A stretch of DNA of 64,000 bases from Frigoribacterium sp. Leaf8 (GCF_001421165.1 NZ_LMKB01000001.1:708009-772008); one strand, 5' to 3'; positions 9,676 through 18,248 are shown, counted from the first letter of the stretch. A program made the numbers and translations. The notes: a model not told the origin generated them from the letters alone.

Positions 9676-10107
9676 TCAGTCGTTGTCGGGCACGCAGGCG
9701 TAGTCGTCGCCGAAGGCCTCGGTGACGCGGCGGATGGCTTCGGGTGTGCCCCACTGCTCGACGTCCTCGCAGGCGTGGTCGGCCCGGGACGCGTACATGC
9801 CGAACGCCCCGACGTCGACGTAGCCGTAGTCGTAGCGATCCGAGGGGCGTCCGCCGGCGCCGGGCTCGTCGGGCAGGTCGATGACGAAGCCGTCGGGGAA
9901 GCGCAGCTCGACCCCGTGCGGTGCACAGGCCGGGAGGGTCTCCGTCGTGAGGTCGGCCACGATCACCGGCTCGTAGGTCGTGCAGTACGGGAGGCGCGCG
10001 TCGGACCCCGACAGCACGAGCGGCACGTCCGGGTCGGCCCGCACCGCGAGCACCAGCAGCACCGACACCACGAGCAGCGCGGTGACGATGCCGGCGAGGA
10101 CCTTCAT
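9676..10107 (-). CDS. Membrane-anchored or secreted cysteine-containing protein, unknown function
   Basis: A 143-residue protein with an N-terminal hydrophobic helix (about residues 3-22) that acts as signal anchor, then an exported domain with four cysteines (about 42, 61, 112 and 138), which could form two disulfides. No family is recognised. It is transcribed in the same direction as the giant surface gene and ends about 160 bp before that gene's ATG, with a promoter in between, so co-transcription is possible but not required. Start ATG 10107 is the only good start. Confidence 0.6.
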   Translation of the reverse strand: MKVLAGIVTALLVVSVLLVLAVRADPDVPLVLSGSDARLPYCTTYEPVIVADLTTETLPACAPHGVELRFPDGFVIDLPDEPGAGGRPSDRYDYGYVDVGAFGMYASRADHACEDVEQWGTPEAIRRVTEAFGDDYACVPDND

Positions 10108-10255
10108 GAGGTGAACCTACCGCCGGATCGACGTCGTGCGATCGCGAATGGAGCGGTGTTCCTGGGCATCACGTCAATCGACTGGCATCGACCGGCGCGA
10201 GCGTCCTAGCGTTTTCCCGACCAATCAGTACCGAGATGAAGGAGCAGTGCTTCTC

Positions 10256-10480
10256 GTGACGAACTGGCTCCGCGCCCTCGCCCCGCTCGCCCTGACCACG
10301 ATCGCCCTGGTCGTCTTCTTCACGGCCGACCACACCGTCGGGATGCTCCTGATCGTGGCCGCCCTCGCCTCGGCGTTCCTCGTCGGCACGGGCGCCGGTC
10401 AGCCGAACCGCGCCTCCTGGGCCAGGCGTCAGGCCGCGACGTCGAAGACGACGACCCGGGCGGACGCGTCGCCGAGGTAG
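10256..10480 (+). CDS. Small two-helix membrane protein, unknown function
   Basis: A 74-residue protein with two hydrophobic helices (about residues 6-24 and 29-48) and a basic Ser/Thr/Arg-rich tail. I chose GTG 10256 because AAGGAG at 10239-10244 is 11 bases upstream; GTG 10247 is too close to it and the upstream in-frame extension to 10136 is not protein-like. The 3' end overlaps the convergent Dabb gene (10429) by about 50 bp, so the last 17 codons may be poorly conserved. Confidence 0.55.
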   Translation: MTNWLRALAPLALTTIALVVFFTADHTVGMLLIVAALASAFLVGTGAGQPNRASWARRQAATSKTTTRADASPR

Positions 10481-10740
10481 CTCGCCACCGGCTGGTGCGA
10501 GGGGTGCGGCAGGTAGCCGTCGCGGGCCGCGGCGTCACGGAAGCGCACCACGAGCATCCAGTCGAAGCCGGCCTCGAGCTGCTCGGGGCTGAAGCTCTCG
10601 CCACTCGACACCGACAGCACGCCGTCGATGCCGGTCAGGTGCTCGGTCGACAGCCGCGTCGCCTGCTCGGCCACGTCGGCCGGGGCCCCCTCGGCCCACT
10701 CGACCAACACCACGTGCACGATCTCGTCCGTGTCGGCCAT
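10429..10740 (-). CDS. Dabb (stress-responsive A/B barrel) domain protein
   Basis: A 103-residue single-domain protein of the dimeric alpha/beta barrel fold (Dabb, PF02876-like). It opens with IVHVVLVEWAEGAP, has a central EHLTGIDGVLSVSSGESFSPE region and a FDWMLVVRFRD strand, followed by the usual YLPHPSHQPVASYL motif. Family members act as small cyclases or have no known activity, so no reaction can be assigned. ATG 10740 follows GAGGGG at good spacing. It lies downstream of the apionate-type operon but is separated from it by the 10842-10885 hairpin and so probably has its own promoter. Confidence 0.8.
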   Translation of the reverse strand: MADTDEIVHVVLVEWAEGAPADVAEQATRLSTEHLTGIDGVLSVSSGESFSPEQLEAGFDWMLVVRFRDAAARDGYLPHPSHQPVASYLGDASARVVVFDVAA

Positions 10741-10841
10741 CCGCGCATCCCCTCGTCGTCGCCGCTCGCCGCGGCAGGTCACCCGATCCTGACACGGGCG
10801 TCGTCCCGGCGGTCGGCCCGGGCGACCACCGCACCACGCGA

Positions 10842-10885
10842 GAACGCAGGAGGCGCGGGTCACGCGACCCGCGCCTCCTGCGTTC
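10842..10885. terminator. Long perfect hairpin terminator with GGAGGCGCGG core
   Basis: Arms of 20 bp (GAACGCAGGAGGCGCGGGTC and its complement) with the loop ACGC. It lies 14 bp past the stop of the apnO-like gene on the minus strand and so ends the apionate-type operon. The core and loop are identical to the hairpin at 18326-18365. Confidence 0.75.
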
Positions 10886-10898
10886 CCGGCGTCGCGGC

Positions 10899-11819
10899 CT
10901 AGCGGCGGACGGCGTCGATCTTCAGCATGCGCGCGATGACCGAGTCGAGCTGGCTGTCGTCGAAGATCTTCTTCCAGTCGTCGCGGACGATCGACTCGCG
11001 GCCGTAGTCCATGGCGATGTGGCAGGCGTCGCTGAACGGGTTCGAGCCGCGCAGGCCGTTCGTCAGCGCGATCCAGGTGTGGCCGTAGAGCATCGCGCGA
11101 GCGGCCTCGTAGGGGACCCCGACGCCGTCGACGGTCTCCTCGAGCGCCTCCTTCAGGAACGCCCCGATCATGCAGGCCATCGTCTCGACCAGCGTCGGCT
11201 CGAGCACGGCCAGCTGCTTGACCGTCACGTAGTGCACGGCGATGACGGGTGCGTAGATCGTCGAGATGACCTGCGTCATGAGCTCGCGGACGGGCGAGTC
11301 CTCGGCCACGCCCTCGAGCGCGGCGACGACCTCCTGCGGGGCGGCCACGCCACCGAAGGTGTCGGCCCACTCCTCCTTCGTGGTGCGCTCGAGGAACACG
11401 CTGGGGTGGCAGGGGTGCGCCACCGCGTAGTGGATGTCCTCGCGCACGGCGAGCAGGCCCGCGTACGCGGCCGCGGGGTCGAGGGTGAGGATGACGGCGC
11501 CGGTCTTCATCGCCGGGACGACCTGCTCGGAGACCTTGCCGAGCACCACGTCGGGCACGGCCAGGATGACCACGTCGGCGTCCGCCACGGCCACGTCGGT
11601 CGCGGTGACCGAGCGGCCGAGCGACTCGATCAGCTCGACGCCGGCGGGCGACGCCTCGCTGTAGAGGGTCGTGTACGCGCTCTTGGCGAGGTTGTTCGAG
11701 ACGCGCTGGCCCATCTTGCCGCCGGCGCCGATGACGGCGACGGTGACGTCGGACGAGCCCTGGCCGTCGGCGTACGTGACGGTGCTCTCGGGGGCGGTCG
11801 TGTCGAGGGTGTCAGTCAT
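10899..11819 (-). CDS. apnO: D-apionate oxidoisomerase-like dehydrogenase
   Basis: A 306-residue NAD(P)-dependent enzyme. An N-terminal Rossmann domain starts at AVIGAGGKMGQR (residues 28-39), followed by VVILAVPD. The conserved HPCHPSVF segment (about residue 137) and the all-helical C-terminal half match the phosphogluconate-dehydrogenase-like family that contains ApnO. ApnO oxidises and isomerises D-apionate to 3-oxo-isoapionate (known for characterised members). The assignment rests on this family match plus context: all genes needed to process the resulting L-erythrulose follow in the same operon. The start overlaps the next gene (stop at 11812) by 8 bp, so translation is coupled. An alternative is a dehydrogenase for another branched sugar acid. 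Confidence 0.68.
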   Translation of the reverse strand: MTDTLDTTAPESTVTYADGQGSSDVTVAVIGAGGKMGQRVSNNLAKSAYTTLYSEASPAGVELIESLGRSVTATDVAVADADVVILAVPDVVLGKVSEQVVPAMKTGAVILTLDPAAAYAGLLAVREDIHYAVAHPCHPSVFLERTTKEEWADTFGGVAAPQEVVAALEGVAEDSPVRELMTQVISTIYAPVIAVHYVTVKQLAVLEPTLVETMACMIGAFLKEALEETVDGVGVPYEAARAMLYGHTWIALTNGLRGSNPFSDACHIAMDYGRESIVRDDWKKIFDDSQLDSVIARMLKIDAVRR

Positions 11820-12621
11820 TGTTCTTGCTCCTTAGTTCAGAGATGGTTCGTGTCGTCCACTCGGCTTCGAGCCGCGTGGTGGTCTCGGGATCGCCCTGCC
11901 AGGGCAGCCAGTGCTCGACGACCTGGTTGACGGGGCTGGTGCCGCCGTCGCGGGCGTCGAGCGCGGCACGGATGCCGTCGTAGTCGAGGCGGCCCTCGCC
12001 GAGGGGCGTGCTGGTGAGCGCGAAGCCGACCCAGCCGTCCTTCCGTGAGAAGGCGAAGTCCTTGACGTGCCAGTTGGCGACGAACGGCAGGCAGCGCGCG
12101 GTCACGTCGGCCGGGTGCTCCAGGTTCGCGACGGTGTTGGCCGGGTCGAGCACGATGCCGAGCCGCGGGCTGGCGACCGCCCGCACGACGGCCACGAGCT
12201 CGGTCGAACCGACCTGCTCGTAGGTCTCGAGGGCGAGGGTGACCCCCGCCTCCTCGTACTCGGGCAGCACCTCGCGCAGCCGGCGCTCGGTCTCGGCCGC
12301 GTCGGGACGGTCGTCGCCCGCCGTCCACATGCCGCGGACCAAGGAGGCGCGCAGCGCGACGGCGAGGCGCAGCCACGTCCGCAGGACGGTCGGCCCGGTG
12401 CCCCGGGTGCCGAGTTCGAGCGTCAGCCCGAGCTCGTCGGCGAGGTCGCGCAGCGCGGCGAGCTGCTCGTCGGTGTAGCCGGTCAGGGCCTCGTGGTCGC
12501 AGATCTGGAACAGCCGGACGCCCTGCGCGGCCGTGTCACGCAGCATGTCGTCGAGCGTCATCGGCTGCGGGACGAGGTCGCTGCCCCGCCAGAAGTACGC
12601 GTAGGTGCTGAGGCCGATCAC
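11812..12621 (-). CDS. oiaX: Xylose-isomerase-like TIM-barrel enzyme, probable 3-oxo-isoapionate decarboxylase
   Basis: A 269-residue AP-endonuclease-2/xylose-isomerase-like barrel. Family metal-site segments are visible: LALETYEQVG (Glu on strand 4-5), GIVLDPANT (Asp), ANWHVKDF (His/Lys) and VNQVVEHW (Glu). Such enzymes isomerise, epimerise, dehydrate or decarboxylate small sugars. In one described D-apionate pathway a decarboxylase, which I recall as belonging to this superfamily, turns 3-oxo-isoapionate into L-erythrulose; that is the step missing between its two neighbours. The assignment is inference from position. It overlaps both neighbours (8 bp with the oxidoisomerase, 4 bp with the TIM-family isomerase). 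A hydroxypyruvate-isomerase-type activity is the alternative. Confidence 0.55.
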   Translation of the reverse strand: MIGLSTYAYFWRGSDLVPQPMTLDDMLRDTAAQGVRLFQICDHEALTGYTDEQLAALRDLADELGLTLELGTRGTGPTVLRTWLRLAVALRASLVRGMWTAGDDRPDAAETERRLREVLPEYEEAGVTLALETYEQVGSTELVAVVRAVASPRLGIVLDPANTVANLEHPADVTARCLPFVANWHVKDFAFSRKDGWVGFALTSTPLGEGRLDYDGIRAALDARDGGTSPVNQVVEHWLPWQGDPETTTRLEAEWTTRTISELRSKNND

Positions 12622-13487
12622 GAGGCCACCTCGTCCCGGCGTGCGGCGTCGGGGGCCGGCGTCTCGTCGAGTGCGGGTGCCTCATCGAGCGCGAGTGCGA
12701 GCGCCTCGTCGAGGATGCGCTCCACCGCGGAGGCGTCGTGGGCGAAGCGACCGAGGAACAGCCCACGGACCTGGCCGCCCAGACCGGTCAGCAGCCCCGG
12801 ACCGGCGCTGCCGCCGTAGATCACCCGGCTGCCGGCGCGATCGGCCAGCCCGGCGAGGTGGTCCTCGACGGCCGCGACCACCGCGGTGATGTGGCCCGCG
12901 GACGCCGGCACCGGTGCGCCGATCGCCCAGAGCGGCTCGTACGCCACGACGAGGGCACCCGGGAGGCGGGCCTCGTCGGCTGCCGCCAGGGCGAGGTCGA
13001 TCTGCTGCGTCACCTCGAGCGCGGCGAGGGCGGGCGACGTCTCGTCGGCCTCGCCCACGCAGAGCAGCGGAGTGATGCCGTGGCGCAGCGCCGCCGCCGT
13101 CTTGGCCGCGACGACCGCGTCGTCCTCGTGGAAGAGCGTCCGCCGTTCGGCGTGGCCGATCTCGGCGAGGGTGCAGCCGATCTCGGCCAGCTCGGCGCCG
13201 CTCACCTCGCCCGTGAAGGCGCCCGAGTCGTCGGTCGCGAGGTCCTGGGCACCGAGGCGGACCGAGGTGCCGGCCAGCGCCTCCTGCACGGGGACGAGCG
13301 ACGGGAACGTCGGCACGACGAACAGGTCGACGACGCCCCGCCGGACGGCCGGGTGGCGCCGCGCGATCTCGGCCACCTCGGTGCTCCACGCGAGGGTCCT
13401 CGCGTGCGAGAAGTACATCTTGAGGCTCACCCCGATCGTGAAGCGGGCCGGGGAGGGCCGGACGGGGGCGGTCACCGGATCGCTCAC
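12618..13487 (-). CDS. lerI: TIM-family L-erythrulose-1-phosphate isomerase
   Basis: A 289-residue triosephosphate-isomerase homologue that keeps the catalytic set: Lys in GVSLKMYF, His in EIGHAERR and Glu in AYEPLWAIG. It also has the phosphate-binding YGGSAGPGL loop. The NWKMN of glycolytic TIM is replaced by SLKMY, and the C terminus carries an extra acidic Ala/Pro tail of about 30 residues. In characterised tetritol pathways (Mycobacterium smegmatis LerI, Brucella EryH) such TIM paralogues convert L-erythrulose 1-phosphate to D-erythrulose 4-phosphate. Placement between a kinase/RpiB pair and apnO-like genes favours that role over glycolysis. It overlaps both neighbours by 4 bp. Confidence 0.72.
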   Translation of the reverse strand: MSDPVTAPVRPSPARFTIGVSLKMYFSHARTLAWSTEVAEIARRHPAVRRGVVDLFVVPTFPSLVPVQEALAGTSVRLGAQDLATDDSGAFTGEVSGAELAEIGCTLAEIGHAERRTLFHEDDAVVAAKTAAALRHGITPLLCVGEADETSPALAALEVTQQIDLALAAADEARLPGALVVAYEPLWAIGAPVPASAGHITAVVAAVEDHLAGLADRAGSRVIYGGSAGPGLLTGLGGQVRGLFLGRFAHDASAVERILDEALALALDEAPALDETPAPDAARRDEVAS

Positions 13488-13972
13488 GCCGCGTCGATGC
13501 CGACGCGCTCGCCCGACCCGTCGTAGCCACAGATGGCCGCGACCTTCTCGGCCGAGGCGCTCGAGGTGTCGAAGCGGTAGGTGAGGAACTCCTTCGCCAG
13601 GCGGCGCATGAGCTCGACGCCGATCACGCGCTGGCCCATGCAGAGCACCTGGGCGTCGTTCGAGAGGACGGCGCGTTCGACCGAGAACGTGTCGTGCGCG
13701 GTCACCGCCCGGATGCCGGGCACCTTGTTGGCCGCGATGGCGACGCCGAGCCCGGTGCCGCAGATCAGGATCGCGCGGTCGGCGCGGCCGTCGGCGACCA
13801 TGCGGGCCGCCTCGACGGCGACGTGCGGGTAGGCGGTGTGGCCGTCGGCGGCGACCCCGACGTCGGTGACGCTCGCCACGCCGTCGTTCGCCTCGAGGTC
13901 CTTCTTGAGGACCTCTTTGTAGTCGTACCCGGCGTCGTCCGATCCGACGACGATGCGCAGCTGGTCAGCCAT
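13484..13972 (-). CDS. derI: RpiB-family D-erythrulose-4-phosphate isomerase
   Basis: A 162-residue LacAB/RpiB sugar-phosphate isomerase with the [10 protein letters not shown] start, the active-site [13 protein letters not shown] loop (catalytic Cys) and [29 protein letters not shown]. Members include ribose-5-phosphate isomerase B and the tetrose-specific DerI/EryI, which makes D-erythrose 4-phosphate from D-erythrulose 4-phosphate. The ATGA overlap with the TIM-family gene argues for the tetrulose role. It begins 36 bp after the kinase gene. Sequence alone does not exclude a ribose-5-phosphate specificity. Confidence 0.72.
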   Translation of the reverse strand: MADQLRIVVGSDDAGYDYKEVLKKDLEANDGVASVTDVGVAADGHTAYPHVAVEAARMVADGRADRAILICGTGLGVAIAANKVPGIRAVTAHDTFSVERAVLSNDAQVLCMGQRVIGVELMRRLAKEFLTYRFDTSSASAEKVAAICGYDGSGERVGIDAA

Positions 13973-14008
13973 GGTGGTGCCTTTCGTGGAGGGTGTGAGG
14001 GGGAGGGG

Positions 14009-15745
14009 TCACGCGGCGGGCTGCGGCGCGAGGACGCGTCCGACGGCCCGCGTGATGAGCCCGAGCGAGGTGGCGCCGGCGTCGGGCGTGCCGAGGCTCT
14101 TCTCGGCGTGCGGCCGGGCGCGGCCCATCTTGGGCAGGAGGTCGGCCGTCGCCGCGGCCGCCGTCACGGCGACCTCGGCCGCGGTGGCCCAGGCCGTGGC
14201 GAGGTCGGCCCCGTCGTCGACCGCCGCGGAGAGGGCCGCGTCGAAGGGGACGAGCACGTCGACCATGGTCTTGTCGCCGACCGTGGCGCCGAACTCGAGG
14301 ATCGCCTCGGTCGCGGCGGAGACGCCGCGGGACACGGAGGCGCGGTCCGGGGCCGCCTCGTCGCCCACGGCCGCGCCGAGGCTCGCGAGGGCGGCACCCC
14401 AGAGGGCTCCGGAGGTGCCCCCGGCCCGATCGGACCAGGCGTCGCCGGCGAGGTCGAGGACGGTGCCCGCCCCCGCACCGGCGAGCACGGCCTCGCGGGC
14501 GGCGGCGACGGCGGCGTGGACCCCGCGCTGCATGCCGATGCCGTGGTCGCCGTCCCCGGCGACGGCGTCGATGCGTCCGAGCTCGTCGACGTTCTCCTCG
14601 ACCGTGGCCTGCACCGCCTCGAGGGCGCTCAGCACCAGCTGGGCGGCCTGCCGGGACGCCGGGGTCGCGGGCGGGATCGCGATGGCGACCCGCGCCTCCT
14701 GCTCGGCGTCGTCCGCCCGCGACGCGACGTCGACGGAGCCCTTCTTGTAGGCGGGTGCGTCGACCGGGGCCGCCCAGAGGCGCTCGAGCTCGTCGTCGAG
14801 CCAGAACAGGGTCAGCGAGACGCCGGCCATGTCGAAGCTCGTGACGAGCTCGCCGACCTCGGGCTCGACGACCTCGACGCCCGCCTCGCGGAGCAGGGCG
14901 TCGACCCGGGCGTAGACCACGAAGAGCTCTTCGTACTTGACCGAGCCGAGTCCGTTGAGCAGCACGGCCACCTTGCGCCCGCGCGCCTCGTCGACCCCGT
15001 CGGGCAGTTCGTCGCTCGCGAGCAACGCCTCGACGAGCAGCTCGGCGAGGCCGTCCGCCGTGGGGACGTCGGTCTCGCCGATGCCGGGCTCGCCGTGGAT
15101 GCCCATGCCGACGGCCATGCGGCCCTCGGGCACGGTGAAGAGCGGTTCGTCGGCCCCGGGCAGCGAGCAGCCCGAGAACGCCACGCCGACGCTGCGGGTG
15201 CGTTCGTTCGCCTTGACGGCGACGCGGACGACGTCGTCGAGGTCGGCGCCCTCCTCGGCGGCGGCCGCGGCGGACTTGAAGACGGTGAGGTCGCCGGCGA
15301 TGCCGCGACGCTTGTGCTTGTCGGCGATCGACGCGCTCGAGATGTCGTCGGTGACGGCGACCGTGCGGGTCTCGATGCCCTCGTCGATCAGCTTCTGCTG
15401 GGCCTTGTCGAAGTTGAGGACGTCACCGGCGTAGTTGCCGTAGCTCAGCAGGACGCCCCCGCCGTTCTGCGCCGACTTCGCGACCGACCTGACCTGCTGC
15501 CACGAGGGCGAGGCGAAGAGGTTGCCGAGGGCCGCGCCGTGGGCGAGCCCCTGCCCGACGAGTCCGCCGAAGGCCGGGTAGTGACCCGAGCCACCGCCGA
15601 CGACGAGCGCGACGCTGCCGGGGGCCGAGCGGGTCGCCCGGACCACGCCGCCGTGCACCCGTCGCACCCAGCGCTGGTTGGCGGCCACGAAGCCGTCGAT
15701 CATCTCGTCGGCGAAGTCGCCCGGATCGTTGAAGAGGCGTGTCAT
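14009..15745 (-). CDS. lerK: DhaKL-type ATP-dependent ketose kinase, probable L-erythrulose kinase
   Basis: A 578-residue fusion of a DhaK (Dak1) domain (residues 1-330) and a DhaL (Dak2) domain (about 365-575). The DhaK part shows VGGGSGHYPAFGG and LGNLFASP, plus GMGIHGEPG, whose His forms the hemiaminal with the ketose substrate. The DhaL part carries AGDGDHGIGMQRG, the Asp triad that binds Mg-ATP. Single-chain DhaKL proteins are ATP-dependent (not PEP-dependent) kinases of dihydroxyacetone or tetruloses. Co-occurrence with TIM and RpiB paralogues is the signature of tetrulose catabolism in actinobacteria. A role in dihydroxyacetone phosphorylation is the alternative. Confidence 0.75.
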   Translation of the reverse strand: MTRLFNDPGDFADEMIDGFVAANQRWVRRVHGGVVRATRSAPGSVALVVGGGSGHYPAFGGLVGQGLAHGAALGNLFASPSWQQVRSVAKSAQNGGGVLLSYGNYAGDVLNFDKAQQKLIDEGIETRTVAVTDDISSASIADKHKRRGIAGDLTVFKSAAAAAEEGADLDDVVRVAVKANERTRSVGVAFSGCSLPGADEPLFTVPEGRMAVGMGIHGEPGIGETDVPTADGLAELLVEALLASDELPDGVDEARGRKVAVLLNGLGSVKYEELFVVYARVDALLREAGVEVVEPEVGELVTSFDMAGVSLTLFWLDDELERLWAAPVDAPAYKKGSVDVASRADDAEQEARVAIAIPPATPASRQAAQLVLSALEAVQATVEENVDELGRIDAVAGDGDHGIGMQRGVHAAVAAAREAVLAGAGAGTVLDLAGDAWSDRAGGTSGALWGAALASLGAAVGDEAAPDRASVSRGVSAATEAILEFGATVGDKTMVDVLVPFDAALSAAVDDGADLATAWATAAEVAVTAAAATADLLPKMGRARPHAEKSLGTPDAGATSLGLITRAVGRVLAPQPAA

Positions 15746-15865
15746 GAGAACTCCAGGAGGCGGTGGTCCGGTCGACGGCGCGACGGCACGGCGACGGGGT
15801 GCGGAGGGGGCGGGGCCCGGGTCGGTGATCGTCCGGGCCCCGCGGGGGGAGGGGGTGAGCGTCGG

Positions 15866-17260
15866 TCAGTCGAGCCCGGCGGTCGCCGCCAGGTCGGCCT
15901 GCTCGCGGGGGCTGAGGGTGCCCTCGGGCTTCTTCATCCGGCTGAGCGCGATCATCAGCGCGGCCGACAGCAGCATGAAGAACCCGACGATGAACATCGG
16001 CACCCGGTAGTCGCCGGTGACGTCGGTGACCAGGCCCGTGATGTACGGGGCGCTGAAGCCGGCGAGGTTGCCGACCGTGTTGATGAGCGCGATGCCCGCG
16101 GCCGCCGCGGCCCCGGTCAGGAACTGCGTGGGCAGGGTCCAGAAGTTGGGCAGGGCCGCGAAGATCGCCATGGCGGTGACCGCGATCACCGCGATGGTGA
16201 GGGCGGGGGACTGTGCGTAGAGCGCCAGCGGGATGCTCAGACCGCCCACGACGGCGGGGATGACGATGTGCCAGGTCTTGAGGCCGCGACGCGAGGCGTC
16301 ACGCGACCAGAAGTACAGGGCGATGGCCGCGGGGACGTAGGGGATGGCCGTGATGAAGCCGCGCTGGGTGACGGTGAACTCGGTGCCGAACTGCTCCTGG
16401 AAGCCGCCGATGATGGTGGGCAGGAAGAACGCGAGCGCGTAGAGGCCGTAGATGAAGCCGAAGTAGATGAACGAGAGCATCCAGACGCGGCCGTTCTTGA
16501 AGACGACGCCGAGGCCCGGGTGCTTGCCGGTGGTCGAGACGGCACCCGTCTTCGTCGAGGCCTCCTTCACCAGCGCCTGGGTCAGCCAGACCTGCTCTTC
16601 CTTGGTGAGCCACTTGGCGTCGGCAGGCTTGTCCTTGAGGTAGAACCAGGCGACGATCCCGACGACGATCGCGGGGATGGCGACGCCCATGAACATGAAG
16701 CGCCAGCCCTCGAGGCCGAAGAAGACGCCGTCGTGGCTGATCAACCAGCCGGCGAGCGGGGCACCGATGACGGTGGTGAGGGGCTGCGCCAGGTAGAAGA
16801 GGGCGAGGATCTTGCTGCGGTGGGCGGCCGGCACCCACAGGCTCAGGAAGAGGATCGCGCCGGGGAAGAAGCCGGCCTCCATGACGCCGAGCAGGAAGCG
16901 CAGCGCGACGAGCTGCTCGAAGTTCTGCACCCAGGTGAAGAGCAACGCCACGATGCCCCAGGTCACCATGATGCGGGCGAGCCACTTGCGGGCACCGAAC
17001 TTGTGCAGGGCGAGGTTCGACGGCACCTCCAACAGGATGTAGCCGATGAAGAACACGCCGGAGGCGAAGCCGAACTGGGCCGCCGACAGGGCGAGGTCGG
17101 ACTCCATGCCGTTCGGCGCCGCGAAGCCGATGGCGGTGCGGTCGAGGTAGTTGATGAAGAACATCAACGCCACGAACGGGACGAGCCGGACGGCGACTTT
17201 CTTGATCGCGGACTTCTCGACCGCGCTCTGTGGCGCGCTCGTTCGGGTGGTGGTGTCCAC
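15866..17260 (-). CDS. MFS transporter, anion:cation symporter (sugar-acid) type
   Basis: A 464-residue twelve-helix permease. Family marks are FINYLDRTAIGFA in helix 1 and LGVMEAGFFPGAILFLSLWVP in helix 4, typical of the ACS family (phthalate, galactonate, tartrate carriers). Uptake of an acidic sugar such as D-apionate fits the enzymes encoded downstream. I chose GTG 17260 because AAGGAG is 5 bases upstream. The open frame continues to 17371 but would read through the promoter at 17331-17368. It is the first gene of the operon; about 120 bp separate it from the kinase gene. Confidence 0.8.
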   Translation of the reverse strand: MDTTTRTSAPQSAVEKSAIKKVAVRLVPFVALMFFINYLDRTAIGFAAPNGMESDLALSAAQFGFASGVFFIGYILLEVPSNLALHKFGARKWLARIMVTWGIVALLFTWVQNFEQLVALRFLLGVMEAGFFPGAILFLSLWVPAAHRSKILALFYLAQPLTTVIGAPLAGWLISHDGVFFGLEGWRFMFMGVAIPAIVVGIVAWFYLKDKPADAKWLTKEEQVWLTQALVKEASTKTGAVSTTGKHPGLGVVFKNGRVWMLSFIYFGFIYGLYALAFFLPTIIGGFQEQFGTEFTVTQRGFITAIPYVPAAIALYFWSRDASRRGLKTWHIVIPAVVGGLSIPLALYAQSPALTIAVIAVTAMAIFAALPNFWTLPTQFLTGAAAAAGIALINTVGNLAGFSAPYITGLVTDVTGDYRVPMFIVGFFMLLSAALMIALSRMKKPEGTLSPREQADLAATAGLD

Positions 17261-17330
17261 ATCGACTCCTTCGGATCTAACGACGTTGTTGGATGACGCC
17301 TTCGACCGATGCCGGTGGCGCGCAGGGACC

Positions 17331-17368
17331 ATCGTGCCTTTTTCGCCGATATCTGTCAACCGGTTGAC
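17331..17368 (-). promoter_or_regulatory. Operon promoter with perfect GntR-type operator
   Basis: On the minus strand TTGACA (17359-17354) and CACGAT (17336-17331) are 17 bp apart and fit -35 and -10. The -35 is embedded in the perfect 14-bp palindrome GTCAACCGGTTGAC (17355-17368), a typical operator for FadR/FCD-type GntR proteins. The divergent gene at 17511 encodes such a protein, so repression of the operon is likely. Confidence 0.65.
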
Positions 17369-17408
17369 CAATTCAGCGGCGGGACGGAGCGGCGCGAGTG
17401 CCTCGAAA

Positions 17409-17496
17409 GGTGGACCCGTGGGCCCCGCGAGCTGGACCCGTGGGCCCCGCGAGCTGGACCCGTGGGCCCCGAGAGCTGGACCCGTGGGCCCCGCTG
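17409..17496 (+). repeat. Four 22-bp tandem repeats
   Basis: Four copies of GCTGGACCCGTGGGCCCCGCGA in exact register, with one to three changes in the first, third and fourth copies. They fill the divergent region between the operator at 17355-17368 and the regulator start at 17511. Each unit contains the palindrome GGGCCC. Confidence 0.85.
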
Positions 17497-17510
17497 ACTA
17501 AGCTCGCACC

Positions 17511-18248
17511 GTGCCGGCATACCCAGAGAGCGACCCCACGAGCCTCGATCTCGAGCTCGAGATGGTCCCGCGCGGCACCGCGGTCAGCGAGGTCGTCAAG
17601 CAGCTCGTGGCCCTCCTGACGGCCGGCGAACTGACCCCCGGGTCGCGCCTCCCACCCGAGCGGCAGCTCGCCGAACGTCTCGGCGTCGGGCGGTCGGCCG
17701 TCCGCGAGGCCCTGGCCGCCCTCGAGATCCTCGGCATCGTCACGGTGCGCCCGGGCTCGGGCACCTACCTGCGCGACCAGACCTCGGAGTTGCTGCCGAC
17801 CACGCTCAGCTGGGGTCTCATGCTGAACGCGGCACGCACGCGCGAGCTCATCGAGGTCCGGGGCGGGCTCGAGATCCAGGCCGCCGCCTACGCCGCCGAG
17901 CGGGCCACGGACGCCGACGTCGACGCCCTGCGGGGGTACATCGAGGTGATGGCCGACTCGCTCGAGGACCTCGACGCGTTCCTCCAGGCCGACATCCGGT
18001 TCCACCTGCAGATCGCCGTCAGCGCCGACAACGTCGTGCTCAAGGACCTCCTGCAGAGCACCCGGTCGCTGCTGCGCCTCTGGGTCGAACGCGGGCTCAC
18101 CGAGAAGGACCAGGCCGAGGCCGCGTACCGCGAACACTGCGCCGTCTTCCGCGCGATCGAGGCACGCGATCCCGACGCCGCGCTCGCCGCGATGCGCGAC
18201 CACATGGCCACCGCCGCCGACCGGGTCCGGAGCGCCACGGTCGTCTAG
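17511..18248 (+). CDS. FadR-subfamily GntR transcriptional regulator of the apionate-type operon
   Basis: A 245-residue protein with an N-terminal winged helix (residues 25-90; LPPERQLAERLGVGRSAVREALAAL is the recognition region, ending GSGTYL). An all-helical FCD ligand domain follows. It has the usual Asp/His metal-site positions in DIRFHLQIAV and the closing EHCAVFRAI segment. Members sense organic or sugar acids and usually repress. It is divergent from the catabolic operon, whose -35 lies in a palindrome of the FadR type. GTG 17511 lies 7 bp after TAAGCT, a TANNNT -10, suggesting a leaderless message. The inducer is inferred to be a pathway intermediate. Confidence 0.85.
   Translation: MPAYPESDPTSLDLELEMVPRGTAVSEVVKQLVALLTAGELTPGSRLPPERQLAERLGVGRSAVREALAALEILGIVTVRPGSGTYLRDQTSELLPTTLSWGLMLNAARTRELIEVRGGLEIQAAAYAAERATDADVDALRGYIEVMADSLEDLDAFLQADIRFHLQIAVSADNVVLKDLLQSTRSLLRLWVERGLTEKDQAEAAYREHCAVFRAIEARDPDAALAAMRDHMATAADRVRSATVV

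Noticed and set aside
12618-13487. Glycolytic triosephosphate isomerase
   Set aside because: The usual NWKMN start is changed, there is a long extra tail, and the operon context is tetrulose catabolism rather than gap-pgk.
13694-17296. A 1200-codon open frame on the plus strand
   Set aside because: It lies entirely antisense to the catabolic operon, is Arg/Asp/Gly-rich without any domain, and is the usual mirror frame of high-GC genes.
17409-17496. Possible CRISPR array
   Set aside because: The 22-bp units are contiguous, with no spacers, and there are no cas genes.
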